A stretch of DNA of 64,000 nt from Haloarcula halophila (lineage in GTDB: Archaea; Halobacteriota; Halobacteria; Halobacteriales; Haloarculaceae). Positions within the stretch are counted from its first letter, which is position 1. Every line of letters starts with the position of its first letter. The notes beneath the pieces were generated by a model that had not been told where the DNA came from, did not search any database, and saw only the letters and a list, made by a program, of their open reading frames with translations. The stretch covers positions 868,001 to 932,000 of the forward strand of contig NZ_CP119559.1 in the NCBI RefSeq assembly GCF_029278565.1. Reading direction: 5' to 3'. Shown piece after piece: positions 39,207 through 48,906 of the stretch. A program made the translations under genes and the position numbers.

Positions 39207-39383
39207 TTAGTCGTCCTCGTCTTTCATCTCGCCGAGCTTGTCGACGAGGTCGGAGGTCGAGGCCTCCGTCTCGAAGGAGACGTCGCCGTCGTGGTCGTTC
39301 TCGTGGACAGCGACGCCCTCGCTGTCGTCCGCGTCGACGTCCTGGTCCTTCTGTTCGGATTCGTCGTAGCTACCAAAGCCCAT
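39207..39383 (-). CDS. Small acidic haloarchaeal protein, DUF5786-like
   Basis: 58 residues, starting MGFGSYDESEQKDQDVDAD and ending DLVDKLGEMKDEDD. This N-terminus is characteristic of a short, highly conserved haloarchaeal family that I believe is DUF5786. About a third of residues are Asp or Glu. Function unknown. It converges with the glutaredoxin gene. Confidence 0.8.
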   Translation of the reverse strand: MGFGSYDESEQKDQDVDADDSEGVAVHENDHDGDVSFETEASTSDLVDKLGEMKDEDD

Positions 39384-39635
39384 ATATGACGAAAGGGGAG
39401 AGCGACACTAAAGTTGGTCGGTCGGGTCGCTCGGAGGCGCGTGGTACCGTATCTCAGCCACCGACCGGACGGGACCGCACCTGCCGGCGACTCGCACGAC
39501 CGCGAAACCAGGGAACGAACGGCTCCGGAAGCAAAGGTTCTTATTCGTGCTCTGTTTTTCGATACGTAACGGATACCCGAGAGCCGTGGTTCTTGCGACG
39601 GCGATCGAGCGCTTCAACGGTAGATTTCCCGACAT
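39384..39635 (+). promoter_or_regulatory. Promoter region of fttA
   Basis: 252 bases without a gene. An AT-rich box near 39538-39558 (TTCTTATTCGTGCTC, TGTTTTTCG) is the only promoter-like element seen on the plus strand. Confidence 0.4.
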
Positions 39636-41558
39636 ATGAGTTCAGCAGACGAGACCTTAGAGAAGATCAAGGCACAGGTCGAGGACGAGACACCGAACGA
39701 CATCACCATCGAAGCGGTGACGTTCGAGGGACCCGAGCTGGTCATCTACACGCCAGACGCCCAGACCGTCGCGAACCGTGACGGCATCGTCCGCAACCTC
39801 GCACAGACACTCCGCAAGCGCATCAACGTCCGGCCGACACAGGACGCGCTGGTCCCGCCCAAGCGGGCCCGCGAGCGCATCACGGAACTGATCCCGGAAG
39901 GAGCCGGCGTCCAGAACCTGGATTTCGACTCCGAGACCGGCGAGGTGTTCATCGAAGCCGAGAAACCCGGCCGGGTGATCGGTCGCCACGGCGAAACGCT
40001 AGATCAGATCTCCGCGAGCGTCGGCTGGACGCCCGAGGTCGTCAGGACCCCGCCGATGGAGTCCTCGACGGTCTCGAACGTCCGGAACTTCCTGAAACAG
40101 GAACGCGACGAGCGCCGGGACATCCTGGAACGGGTCGGTCGGAAGATCAACCGGCCCACCACCTCCGACGACGACTGGGTTCGACTGACGACCCTTGGCT
40201 GCTGTCGCGAAGTCGGCCGCGCCTCGTTCATCCTCTCGACGCCCGAGTCGCGCATCCTGATCGACTGTGGTGACAAACCCGGCGCCGAGGGGGAGGTCCC
40301 GTACCTCCAGGTGCCAGAGGCGCTGGCCGCCGGTCCGAACTCCATCGACGCCGTCGTCCTGACCCACGCCCACCTCGACCACTCCGCGCTCATCCCGATC
40401 CTGTTCAAGTACGGGTACGACGGGCCGATCTACACCACCGCGCCCACGCGTGACTTGATGGGCCTACTCCAGTTGGACTATCTGGACGTGGCGGCCAAAG
40501 AGGGCCGGACACCGCCCTACGAGAGCCAGCAGGTCCGTGACGCGCTGAAACACACGATTCCCCTGGAGTTCGGCAACGTCACCGACATCGCGCCGGACAT
40601 CAAACTCACCATGCACAACGCCGGCCACATCCTCGGGTCGGCAGTCTGTCACTTCCACATCGGCGAGGGGCGGTACAACGTCGCCTTCTCCGGTGACATC
40701 CACTACAAGGACACCCGCCTGCTGGACGGCGCCGTCAACGACTTCCCCCGGGTCGAGACGCTCGTCCTCGAATCCACCTACGGCGGGAAAAACGACTACC
40801 AGACCGACCAGGAGGACTCCGAACGGGTCCTCAAGCGGGTCATCAACGAGGCGACCGAGAAGGACGGGAAGATCCTCATCCCCGCCTTCGCCGTGGGCCG
40901 CTCCCAGGAACTGATGCTCGTCCTGGAGGAGGCCATGCGGAAAGGCGACATCCCGACGATGCCCGTCTACCTCGACGGGATGATCCGCGAGGCGACCGCG
41001 ATCCACACGGCCTACCCCGAATACCTCCGTGGTGATCTCCGCCAGCGCATCCTCTACGACGACGAGAACCCGTTCCTGGCCGACCAGTTCCAGCAGGTCG
41101 ACGGCGGCGAGGAGATGCGCCAGGACATCGCCGACGACGAGCCGTGTATCGTGCTGACGACCTCCGGGATGGTCACCGGCGGTCCCGTGATGTCCTGGCT
41201 CCGCCTGCTCGGTGGCGATCCGGACAACACGATGGTCTTCGTCGGCTACCAGGCCGAGGGGACTCTGGGCCGGCAGATCCAGCGCGGCCAGGACGAGATC
41301 ACGATGTCGGACCGCTCGGGACCACGGGCCGAGCGGGTGAGCCTAGAGATGGACATCGAGACGGTCGACGGCTTCTCCGGTCACGCCGACCGCCAGGGCC
41401 TGGAGACGTTCGTCGAGACGATGCACCCCCGACCGGAGAAGGTCCTCTGTGTCCACGGCGACGAGACCTCGACGAATCAGTTGTCATCGGCACTGTACCA
41501 GAACTTCAACATGCGGACGTTCAACCCCAAGAACCTGGAGACGTTCCGGTTCGTCTGA
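39636..41558 (+). CDS. fttA: Transcription termination factor FttA / ribonuclease aCPSF1
   Basis: 640 residues. Two N-terminal KH-type domains occupy about 1-150 (ending near GRHGETLDQI). A metallo-beta-lactamase fold follows with zinc ligands THAHLDHSA, MHNAGHILGSA, FSGDIHYKD, and an inserted beta-CASP region (LESTYGGKNDYQ to DGMIREATAIH). The C-terminal motifs are FSGHADRQGL and LCVHGDETSTNQL. FttA cleaves nascent RNA and releases RNA polymerase, the archaeal counterpart of CPSF73. Full length and all catalytic His/Asp appear present. Confidence 0.97.
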   Translation: MSSADETLEKIKAQVEDETPNDITIEAVTFEGPELVIYTPDAQTVANRDGIVRNLAQTLRKRINVRPTQDALVPPKRARERITELIPEGAGVQNLDFDSETGEVFIEAEKPGRVIGRHGETLDQISASVGWTPEVVRTPPMESSTVSNVRNFLKQERDERRDILERVGRKINRPTTSDDDWVRLTTLGCCREVGRASFILSTPESRILIDCGDKPGAEGEVPYLQVPEALAAGPNSIDAVVLTHAHLDHSALIPILFKYGYDGPIYTTAPTRDLMGLLQLDYLDVAAKEGRTPPYESQQVRDALKHTIPLEFGNVTDIAPDIKLTMHNAGHILGSAVCHFHIGEGRYNVAFSGDIHYKDTRLLDGAVNDFPRVETLVLESTYGGKNDYQTDQEDSERVLKRVINEATEKDGKILIPAFAVGRSQELMLVLEEAMRKGDIPTMPVYLDGMIREATAIHTAYPEYLRGDLRQRILYDDENPFLADQFQQVDGGEEMRQDIADDEPCIVLTTSGMVTGGPVMSWLRLLGGDPDNTMVFVGYQAEGTLGRQIQRGQDEITMSDRSGPRAERVSLEMDIETVDGFSGHADRQGLETFVETMHPRPEKVLCVHGDETSTNQLSSALYQNFNMRTFNPKNLETFRFV

Positions 41559-41560
41559 CG

Positions 41561-42589
41561 TTACGCGTCCTCCGTATCGCCCTTGCCGTCCAGTTTCAAC
41601 TCCGCGAGGAGTCGGGCACGGACCACCTGTTCGACGATCGTGACCAACTGGTCCTCGTCCGTCGTGTAGTCCGCGAAGATACCGAGCGGGATCTCGCCCC
41701 CGGCCATCTCCCGGTGGCCCCCCGCACTGCCGACATCACTGAACGCCGAGTCGAGCACCGTCCCGATGTTGATCCGTGCGTCCGTCGACCGGCCGCTCAT
41801 CTGGATCGTATCCTCGACGATCCCGAAGACGATTGCCGTCTGGACGCCCTCCAGCGTGGCGAGGTAGTCCGCAGCCTGTGGGAGCGCGTCGCGCTCACTC
41901 GTCCGCCCGACGTGAGTGATCAACACCGATCCGTTGACCGACCGGTTGTCGATCGCGTCGGCGATCGCGTCGACGGTCGCCCCGCTGATCGACGGCGTCG
42001 AGAGTTTGTTCAGAAGTGCGTCGTCGGCGTGTGCGTGCAGGAACCCGGCGGCCTCGTACTCGGCGGTCGTGACCCCGCGGAGGAACCCCAACGTCTCCCG
42101 GCGGATGGCAAACAGCAGTGCCGTCGCCAATGTCGCGTCGATATCGTGTCCGGTATCCCGGACGTACTCCGTGAGGATCGTCGCCGTCGCACCCACGTCC
42201 TCCCGATGGTCGACGTATCGGCCCGTGACGTCCTCCGCCTGGTGGTGGTCGATGACGATGTCGACCGCAGTTCCCTCGGGCACCGCGTTGTTCGCGCCCG
42301 GGATCGAATGATCGACGAAGGCGAGCAGCGATCCCTCGGGTCGGTCGACGATCAGTCCTTGGTCGAACGACTTCAGCTCCACGTCGAGGAGGTTGACGAA
42401 GGCCCTGTTTTGCTGGTGGGTGATATCGCCGCTGTAGAGGATTCGGCGCTCGTCGATGCCCGCCGACGCCGCGAGCCGGCCCAGGGCGAGCGCGCTGGCC
42501 AGACAATCGGGGTCCGGGTTGTTGTGGCAGACGATCGTCAGTTCCTCGCTCGCCCCGAGCAGCGACTGGAGCTCGTTGACATCGGCCAT
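41561..42589 (-). CDS. DHH-family phosphoesterase (NrnA/RecJ-like)
   Basis: 342 residues from ATG 42589; the longer frame upstream is not conserved-looking. DHH domain: CHNNPDPDCLASALALG, LAFVDHSIPG, IDHHQAEDVTG. DHHA1 domain: ITHVGRTSE, GGHREMAGGEI. Members degrade short RNAs, pAp or cyclic dinucleotides using Mn2+. The exact substrate is not readable. Tail-to-tail with fttA, two bases apart. Confidence 0.9.
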   Translation of the reverse strand: MADVNELQSLLGASEELTIVCHNNPDPDCLASALALGRLAASAGIDERRILYSGDITHQQNRAFVNLLDVELKSFDQGLIVDRPEGSLLAFVDHSIPGANNAVPEGTAVDIVIDHHQAEDVTGRYVDHREDVGATATILTEYVRDTGHDIDATLATALLFAIRRETLGFLRGVTTAEYEAAGFLHAHADDALLNKLSTPSISGATVDAIADAIDNRSVNGSVLITHVGRTSERDALPQAADYLATLEGVQTAIVFGIVEDTIQMSGRSTDARINIGTVLDSAFSDVGSAGGHREMAGGEIPLGIFADYTTDEDQLVTIVEQVVRARLLAELKLDGKGDTEDA

Positions 42590-42789
42590 GTCCCGACTCG
42601 GGGCGGGATCGGGATATAGTATGGGACCCGGTTCGTTATCGGGTCGGACGGTGTCTCGCGTCGGCCCGGCCGTCGTCGGCTGGTCGACGACCGAAACAGG
42701 TGGGACGGCGGGTAGCCACCCCGGGGCCGACGCGGTGGTTGGCAAGAGAGCGGTCCCGCGTGGCCCGTATGAAAAGGACCGGTTGACTC

Positions 42790-43899
42790 TCAGTCGTCGG
42801 CCGGTGTCTCGGCCTGGCCGGTCGGCCCGAGCGGTTCCTTCGGTTTGATCGGCGACCCCTCTTCGAGGCCCTTGCTGGCGAGCGCCATACTTCCCATCAC
42901 TTCGATGATGAGGCGGTTGGCGAGCCCGCTCGTGATACCGCCGTTGTAAGAACTGGAGTCGCTGACGTCGTAGGCCGGCGAGACCTCGACCACGTCGAAC
43001 CCGAAGTTCTCGGGGTCAAGCGCCTTGACGGTCTCCCGGATCATGTAGATGGCCTCGCGCGGAGTGAGTCCGCCGGGTTCGGGTTCGCCGGTTCCCGGGG
43101 CGTAGGCCGGTTCCATCACGTCCACGTCGAAGGAGACCCAGACGGCGTCGGTCCCGTCGGTCGCGCGTTCGACCGCGTCCTGGACGATCTCGTCGAGGTC
43201 CATCCCACCGACCTCCATCGCGGTGTACCACTTCATGTCGGCCTCGCGCATGTCCTCGTAGGTATCCGGACCGGGCCAGAAGCCCCGCGGGCCGATCAGC
43301 GTGTAGTTCTCGCCGTCCATGATCCCCTCGTCGTAGACGCGTTTGACCCAGGCGCCGTGGTCGTACTCGAAACCGGTCAGACCGTCCTCACCTGTGTCGG
43401 CGTGACAGTCGAAGTGGATCAGCCCGATGTCCTCGTAGCCGTTGGCCTCGGCCCAGCCCTTGATGTCGGGGTACGAGATGGAGTGGTCACCCCCGATGAC
43501 GATGGGAGTCGCCTGCTCGCTGATCTCGTAGACGGCGTCCTCGATGTTGAGCTGACTCTGGCGCGTATCGCCGGGGGAGACCTGAGCATCACCGGTGTCA
43601 GCGACGCTGAACGTATCGAAGGGGTCGACGCCGGTCTCGATGTTGAAATGTTGGTAGGGCGGTGACGGGACCGTCGAGGCGGCACGGACGGCACGGGGTC
43701 CGTACCGGGTACCGGGTCGGATCGTGGTTGCGGTGTCCAGTGGCGCTCCCAGGATGCTGATATCGACGTCCTCCTCGTCGAGTTCGTCCCGGTCTGCTTC
43801 GGGGAGTTTGAGGAACGTCGGAATACCACTGAAGATCGGTTCGTTCGCGTGTTTGTGCTTCTCGCCGTAGATATCTTCGCCGGTGCGTTCGTCTGACAT
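42790..43899 (-). CDS. Agmatinase/arginase-family ureohydrolase
   Basis: 369 residues from ATG 43899 (MSDERTGEDI). Binuclear Mn-site motifs: GGDHSISYPD, IHFDCHADTG and SFDVDVMEPAYAPGTG. The Asp that usually precedes Pro in the third motif is Glu; that residue is not itself a metal ligand. Family members hydrolyse guanidino groups (agmatine, guanidinobutyrate and others) to release urea. The urease block 4 kb away could use that urea, but no shared regulation is visible. Confidence 0.9.
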   Translation of the reverse strand: MSDERTGEDIYGEKHKHANEPIFSGIPTFLKLPEADRDELDEEDVDISILGAPLDTATTIRPGTRYGPRAVRAASTVPSPPYQHFNIETGVDPFDTFSVADTGDAQVSPGDTRQSQLNIEDAVYEISEQATPIVIGGDHSISYPDIKGWAEANGYEDIGLIHFDCHADTGEDGLTGFEYDHGAWVKRVYDEGIMDGENYTLIGPRGFWPGPDTYEDMREADMKWYTAMEVGGMDLDEIVQDAVERATDGTDAVWVSFDVDVMEPAYAPGTGEPEPGGLTPREAIYMIRETVKALDPENFGFDVVEVSPAYDVSDSSSYNGGITSGLANRLIIEVMGSMALASKGLEEGSPIKPKEPLGPTGQAETPADD

Positions 43900-44237
43900 T
43901 GTGATCGTAGTATTTTCGTCCGGATTTCGGGCTATATCGCCCGTTTTTGTCGACAATAGTGGATGGAAAGACAATACTGAAAAGCGTTCCTTCGAATGTG
44001 TAATACCCACCCCGATGAACTGGAGCGGGCATATACCGTTCGAGTTTCCTTAAGGTATGAAATGACAGCGGACGTTCATCGGCAAATGGTCGAGAAGAAC
44101 CGGTGTATACACCGATTCCCGGGAACTCCTAACAGCTAATCTGCTCCGGAGTTATTTTAAATGACTTTAGTAGATGGAACGAGACATCGGGATATGGACA
44201 CACGACAATCGAACGCTCGTCGCTTCCGAACCCGCCG
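43900..44237. promoter_or_regulatory. Divergent promoter region, ureohydrolase and CBS/CorC genes
   Basis: 338 bases, less GC-rich than its neighbours, without a supported gene. On the plus strand a TTATTTTAAATG box (44152-44163) precedes the CBS/CorC gene by about 80 bases. On the minus strand CTACGATCACA and GGCGATATAGCCC stretches precede the ureohydrolase. Confidence 0.45.
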
Positions 44238-45569
44238 ATGGTAAACGTCGCACTCTCGCTGGCGCAGGTCGTCGTTGCGCTGGTACTCGTGGTACTCAAC
44301 GGCTTCTTCGTCGCCGCGGAGTTCGCCTTCGTACGGATACGGGGAACATCGGTCGAGCAACTCGCCGAGGAGGGTCGGACCGGCGCGGGGACACTCCAAG
44401 AAGTGATGGCGAACCTCGACGACTACCTCGCGACGACGCAACTCGGCATCACCATCGCCTCGCTCGGGTTGGGGTGGGTCGGCGAACCAGCCGTTGCGTC
44501 GCTCATCGAGCCCGTGCTGGCGCCGGTTCTCCCGATGAGTCTCGTTCACCTCGTCGCGTTCGCGATCGGGTTCAGTGTCATCACGTTCCTCCACGTCGTC
44601 TTCGGTGAACTCGCGCCGAAGACCCTCGCAATCGCCCGAACAGAGCGACTCTCTCTGTTCCTCGCCCCGCCGATGAAACTCTTCTACTACGTCCTCTATC
44701 CGGGGATCGTCGTCTTCAACGGGGCTGCCAACGCGTTCACACGGGCGCTCGGCGTTCCCCCCGCGTCCGAGACGGACGAGACGCTCGGCGAGCGGGAACT
44801 CCTCCGGGTGCTGACGCGCTCGGGCGAGGAAGGGGACATCGATCTCGAAGAAGTGACGATGATCGAGCGGGTCTTCGACCTCGACGACGTCGTCGTACGG
44901 GAGGTCATGGTTCCACGACCGGACGTGGTGAGTGTCTCGGCTGCTACCTCGCTCGCCGACCTCCAGTCGATCGTCCTCGAAACCGGGCATACGCGGTATC
45001 CAGTGCTTGCTGCCGACGACAGCGATCAGGTGATCGGATTCGTCGATGTCAAGGACGTACTCCGAGCGGAGGTAGAGGACGGTGACGCCGAGTCGGCCGG
45101 TGATATCGCCCGGGATATCGTCGTCGTCCCCGAGACGATGGCGCTGAGCGACCTCCTGAGACAGTTCAGAGAGGACCAACAACAGATGGCCGCAGTGATC
45201 GACGAGTGGGGGGCGTTCGAAGGGATTGCGACGGTTGAAGACGTCGTCGAGGCGCTCGTCGGCGACCTCCGGGACGAGTTTGATGTGGACGAACGTGAAC
45301 CATCGATTCGCCGGCGTGACGACGACGGGTACGACGTTGACGGTGGCGTCCCGTTGTCCCGGATCAACGAGCTGATCCAGGGAGAGTTCACGAGTGAAGA
45401 GGTCGAAACGATCGGTGGACTGGTACTCGAACACCTCGACCGTGTGCCGGAACGTGGCGATCGCGTCGAGGTCGCCGGGTACGTCGTTGAAGTGACGGGC
45501 GTCCAGGGGACGCGAATTTCGACGGTCCGGGTCCACGAGCAGGAGACGGACGATCCAGAGATGGACTGA
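44238..45569 (+). CDS. CNNM/CorC-type membrane protein with CBS pair (HlyC/CorC family)
   Basis: 443 residues. N-terminal DUF21/CNNM transmembrane domain (about 1-190; LVVLNGFFVAAEFAFVRI, FGELAPKTLAIARTE). Then a CBS-domain pair (REVMVPRPDVVSVSA, HTRYPVLA, AAVIDEWGAFEGIATVEDVV) and a C-terminal CorC_HlyC transporter-associated domain (DGGVPLSRINELI, GGLVLEHLDRVPERGD). Related proteins move or regulate Mg2+ and other divalent cations; CBS pairs bind ATP or AMP. Substrate not known. Confidence 0.92.
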   Translation: MVNVALSLAQVVVALVLVVLNGFFVAAEFAFVRIRGTSVEQLAEEGRTGAGTLQEVMANLDDYLATTQLGITIASLGLGWVGEPAVASLIEPVLAPVLPMSLVHLVAFAIGFSVITFLHVVFGELAPKTLAIARTERLSLFLAPPMKLFYYVLYPGIVVFNGAANAFTRALGVPPASETDETLGERELLRVLTRSGEEGDIDLEEVTMIERVFDLDDVVVREVMVPRPDVVSVSAATSLADLQSIVLETGHTRYPVLAADDSDQVIGFVDVKDVLRAEVEDGDAESAGDIARDIVVVPETMALSDLLRQFREDQQQMAAVIDEWGAFEGIATVEDVVEALVGDLRDEFDVDEREPSIRRRDDDGYDVDGGVPLSRINELIQGEFTSEEVETIGGLVLEHLDRVPERGDRVEVAGYVVEVTGVQGTRISTVRVHEQETDDPEMD

Positions 45570-45726
45570 GTAGGGAGACGGAGGTGTCCGGTCGGGTCCT
45601 CCCCGCTGTCGGGACTGGTGTGTTGTACCTGTCCGGACCGAAGTCGCTCGCAACCGAATCGACGGTGACTGAGTCCTGTTTCCAGTAGCGGAACTGTTGT
45701 CGGATACGGAGTGGAAAACCGAACGC

Positions 45727-46749
45727 TCACTCGCTCGTGACGAGATCGGGGTCAGCACGGAACGCCAGGTGGGTCGCGACCGCGAGACTGTCCCGCGCGT
45801 GTCTCGTACTCCGTTCGAGGAGGACGACCGCTCGTTGGAGTGCAAGCAGTGGCTCGGGGCGTTCGGCCATCAAGTGATCGTTCAGGGCGTCGATACGGTC
45901 GTCGACGATACTGAACCGCTCGCGTGCCTCCTCTGTGGCTTCGTAGTCAGCCGTCGTGACGGCAGCGACCGTCGTCGATGCAGCGTCGTCGAGTGCGCTC
46001 CCCAGTTCACGTAGCTGTTCGGCGGTGACAGCGTCGGTCGCAGTCCCGTCACCCGTCGGGACCAATGTCCCGATCTCGCGGGCGATGTCGGCCATCAACA
46101 TCACGTCCTGAGCGACCGAGCGGTAGCCGATGAGCGGGAACCCGGTTTCGAGTCCGACAGCCCGGTTGAGCCGCGGATTCCGGTACGTCGCGAACACGAG
46201 CCGGAGAAACAGGTAGAACAACTTTTCGGCCTGCTCGTACCGGGCGTCGATGCCCCGTGCACGCTCGATATCGCCTTCAGCGATGGCCGTCACCGCTTCG
46301 GTTCGCATCATCGCCTCGGTACGGCTGAGCCGGCCAAGCAGCGTCGGGAGATCGAAGTCACCGGGTGCGACCGAACACCTGACCATGACGTGGCTGTCGC
46401 CCTGTTCGACGACGCCAAGTCCCATGAGGCGTCGCTCGGCACGTCTGATAGCGTCCTGGTGATCGATCGACAGTGGCGTCGTCGACTCGATCCGGATGAG
46501 CTGGCGCCCGAGTACGTACTGGGTCACGACCGCGCGTTCGAGAGCCTCGTCGGTGAGCGTGTCCGCGTCGATGGTCGCTTCCGTGTCCTCGATCGTCGGC
46601 TGTTCGGGGACCAGCAGGAGCGACCCTCCGTTCTCGTCGCGCTGGACGATGATCTCGTCGCCCTTTTCGATGTCGTGATAACGCGCCCACTCGGCAGGGA
46701 CGGTCACGGCCAGTGTCGACGACCCGAGCTGCTGGACCTTCCGTTTCAT
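45727..46749 (-). CDS. phoU: AbrB/SpoVT DNA-binding domain fused to PhoU-like domain
   Basis: 340 residues from ATG 46749 (MKRKVQQLGSSTLAVTVP). The N-terminus is an AbrB/SpoVT swapped-hairpin (WARYHDIEKGDEIIVQRDE). The rest is helical with PhoU-type repeats (GRLSRTEAMMRTEAV, DARYEQAEKLFYLFLRLV). This arrangement is the usual haloarchaeal PhoU-type regulator, thought to control phosphate transport. No pst genes are adjacent. It is divergent from the SSS symporter across 420 bases. Confidence 0.9.
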   Translation of the reverse strand: MKRKVQQLGSSTLAVTVPAEWARYHDIEKGDEIIVQRDENGGSLLLVPEQPTIEDTEATIDADTLTDEALERAVVTQYVLGRQLIRIESTTPLSIDHQDAIRRAERRLMGLGVVEQGDSHVMVRCSVAPGDFDLPTLLGRLSRTEAMMRTEAVTAIAEGDIERARGIDARYEQAEKLFYLFLRLVFATYRNPRLNRAVGLETGFPLIGYRSVAQDVMLMADIAREIGTLVPTGDGTATDAVTAEQLRELGSALDDAASTTVAAVTTADYEATEEARERFSIVDDRIDALNDHLMAERPEPLLALQRAVVLLERSTRHARDSLAVATHLAFRADPDLVTSE

Positions 46750-47169
46750 ACGGACGGGATCAGGGGCCACGTTCGCGTCCCCCGCTGAATTCCTGTATGT
46801 CCATTTTTCTTCTTATATACTGTCTAATCACTCACCTATTTGTGCTTTCGATTGAGACAAATTCTACTAATACGTATACAGATAAACAGATGCCGTTCCG
46901 AAGTCGTGGCTATATTATCTGAATACTACTAGGAGACTGGAGTGGATTCGTATTGTTTGGATGTCCACCACTGTACCCGTACAGTGGATGTCCCTCACGG
47001 GATGGTACCACTCTGTAAACAATACCTGGAAAATCCCTTTGTGTAGTGATTGATTCGGAAGTTGTGTGCAACAATCCTGTCTGATCCCGACCCTGTTTCG
47101 GGAGAAAACTATCGAACCGTTTGATAAGTACCCATATTCCCACCCGAGTGTCAACCGAGGTGCTGTCCT
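46750..47169. promoter_or_regulatory. AT-rich intergenic region, phoU/symporter divergent promoters
   Basis: No gene supported. From 46800 to 46925 the sequence is unusually AT-rich (CTTCTTATATACTGTC, TACTAATACGTATACAG) and should contain the phoU promoter. Next comes a structured block at 46950-47025, described separately. A TCCCGA/TCGGGA hairpin lies around 47084-47102. TTGATAAGTAC (about 47121-47131) is a TATA-like box for the symporter. Confidence 0.55.
46950..47025 (+). repeat. Nested inverted and direct repeats upstream of the symporter
   Basis: Outer arms GTATTGTTT (46950-46958) and AAACAATAC (47017-47025) are exact inverted repeats. Inside, CCACTGTAC-CC-GTACAGTGG (46968-46987) is a perfect palindrome. 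GGATGTCC occurs directly before and after that palindrome (46959-46966 and 46986-46993). The motif GTATTGTTTGGATGTCC recurs in similar form upstream of urtA. It could be an operator array or a very small non-autonomous element. Confidence 0.6.
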
Positions 47170-48729
47170 GTGAGCGTCGTTATCTACGGTCTCGCCGCCA
47201 CGATCATCGCGATGATGGCGATCGGATTCTACGTCGCCAAGAAGGTCAACGGCGACAGCATTAACTACATCGTCGCCGGGCGGGGACTCATCCTCCCGCT
47301 GGCCGCGGCGACCTTGATGGCCCAGTCGCTGGACTCGAACGCGACGCTTGGTAACACTGATCTCACGGCGAACTTCGGTTTCTGGGCCGGCGCGTCGCTA
47401 CCCGTCGGCCTGGCGTTGTGTCTGTTCATCACCGGACTGTTCTTCGCGAAACCGATGAACCGGCTGAATCTCACGACGCTGCCGGACTTCTTCCGCCGGA
47501 AGTACGGCCGCACCGTCGAGATCGTCGCCAGTTTCATCATGTCGATCGCCTACGCGTTCCTCTTGGCGGGGAACCTGGTCGCCGGCGGCTTCCTCTTCCA
47601 GATCTTCGTCGGGACGAGCTTCCAAGTCGGCGTATTCATCATCGCCGGACTCGTGCTGGCGTACACCGTCGCCGGCGGCCTGTTCTCGGTCGCCTACACC
47701 GACGTGATACAGGCCGGAATCGCCTTCGTCGGCTCCATGGCGCTGATCGTCTACATCGCGACGAACTACGGGTTCACAATCCCAACCGGGATGGGACCGA
47801 CGAACCTGGGACAGCTCACTGACCCGAGTCAGGGGGCGTACGTCAACCTCGCGACCATCGTCGCCCTCGGGCTCGGCGACATCGTCGCGATCGACTTCAT
47901 GGAACGCGTGTTCGCAGCCAAGGACCCCGAGACCGCCCGGAAAGCGTGTTTCATCGGGGCTGCCGGCACGCTCGTCATCGGCGTCCCGTTCTCTATCGTC
48001 GCACTATCCGCGAATCCGATTCTCTCCTCGCTCGGCGTCGAAGCCGGTAACCAGGCCGTGCTGTACGCGCTGTTACAAAACGCCGTGCCGCCGTGGCTCG
48101 CCGCGCTCGTCCTCGCCGGCATCGTCGCGGCCTCGTTCTCAACGAGCGACGGCGCGATACTGGGGACCTCGGCAGTCATGGCCCGGAACGTCGTCGGAAT
48201 CCGCGTCGAGGAAGGCACCGACGACGGCCCGGCCACTGTCGCCGACGGCGGTGAGGAGGGGCTCCTTGGAACCGAGAGCGACAAGCTGCTCACTGTTACG
48301 CGCCTGATGTCCGTCCCGATCACCCTGCTGGGCGTGTTCTTCGCGATACGGGTGTCCGCGACCGGAATGTTGCTCGTGCTGGCGTTCGACATCATGCTCG
48401 CCGGGGCGCTCGTCCCACTGGTGATGGGGCTGTACTGGTCCGAAATCTCGACCACGCCCGCGGCACTCAGTTCGATGCTTGCCGGTTCCGGGACCCGCCT
48501 CGTCCTCTTCGTACTGGTGCCGACGACGTACGCCTACGAGAACACGCTCCTGTACATCCAAAACGACATCTTCACCTCGGCGTTCGATGGCCTGCCGACG
48601 TTCATCGCCGCCGTGGTGAGCCTCGGGACCTTCCTCGTGGTCGCCTACCTCACCAAGGACGACTACCCGATCCACAGCCTGGAACCCCAGGAGACCCCCA
48701 ACATCGTGGCCGGCGGCGAAGAGGACTGA
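47170..48729 (+). CDS. Sodium:solute symporter (SSS family)
   Basis: 519 residues with GTG start and about 13 hydrophobic segments. SSS hallmarks: GRGLILPLAAATLMAQSLDSN, LPDFFRRKYGR, AYTVAGGLFSVAYTDVIQAGI, and LAGIVAASFSTSDGAILGTSAV (the sodium-site helix). The hydrophilic loop IRVEEGTDDGPATVADGG lies between late helices. Family members take up urea, amino acids, sugars or short acids with Na+. Location beside the urea block and a shared upstream motif with urtA favour urea or another nitrogen compound, but this is inference. Confidence 0.9.
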   Translation: MSVVIYGLAATIIAMMAIGFYVAKKVNGDSINYIVAGRGLILPLAAATLMAQSLDSNATLGNTDLTANFGFWAGASLPVGLALCLFITGLFFAKPMNRLNLTTLPDFFRRKYGRTVEIVASFIMSIAYAFLLAGNLVAGGFLFQIFVGTSFQVGVFIIAGLVLAYTVAGGLFSVAYTDVIQAGIAFVGSMALIVYIATNYGFTIPTGMGPTNLGQLTDPSQGAYVNLATIVALGLGDIVAIDFMERVFAAKDPETARKACFIGAAGTLVIGVPFSIVALSANPILSSLGVEAGNQAVLYALLQNAVPPWLAALVLAGIVAASFSTSDGAILGTSAVMARNVVGIRVEEGTDDGPATVADGGEEGLLGTESDKLLTVTRLMSVPITLLGVFFAIRVSATGMLLVLAFDIMLAGALVPLVMGLYWSEISTTPAALSSMLAGSGTRLVLFVLVPTTYAYENTLLYIQNDIFTSAFDGLPTFIAAVVSLGTFLVVAYLTKDDYPIHSLEPQETPNIVAGGEED

Positions 48730-48906
48730 GACCGCCACAGTCGTGAGCACATAGAATCCGGGTTTCGACAGGTTCTCGGTCGCTGTTTCGACTGGTCGGG
48801 TGGAACTGTCTCGTCGGAGGGTATCGAACTGACAGGCTGTCCCGTTCGAATGAGAACGCATTGTCCGATCGACGGCCGGGAACAGAACCGTGTCCGCGTC
48901 GAGGAG

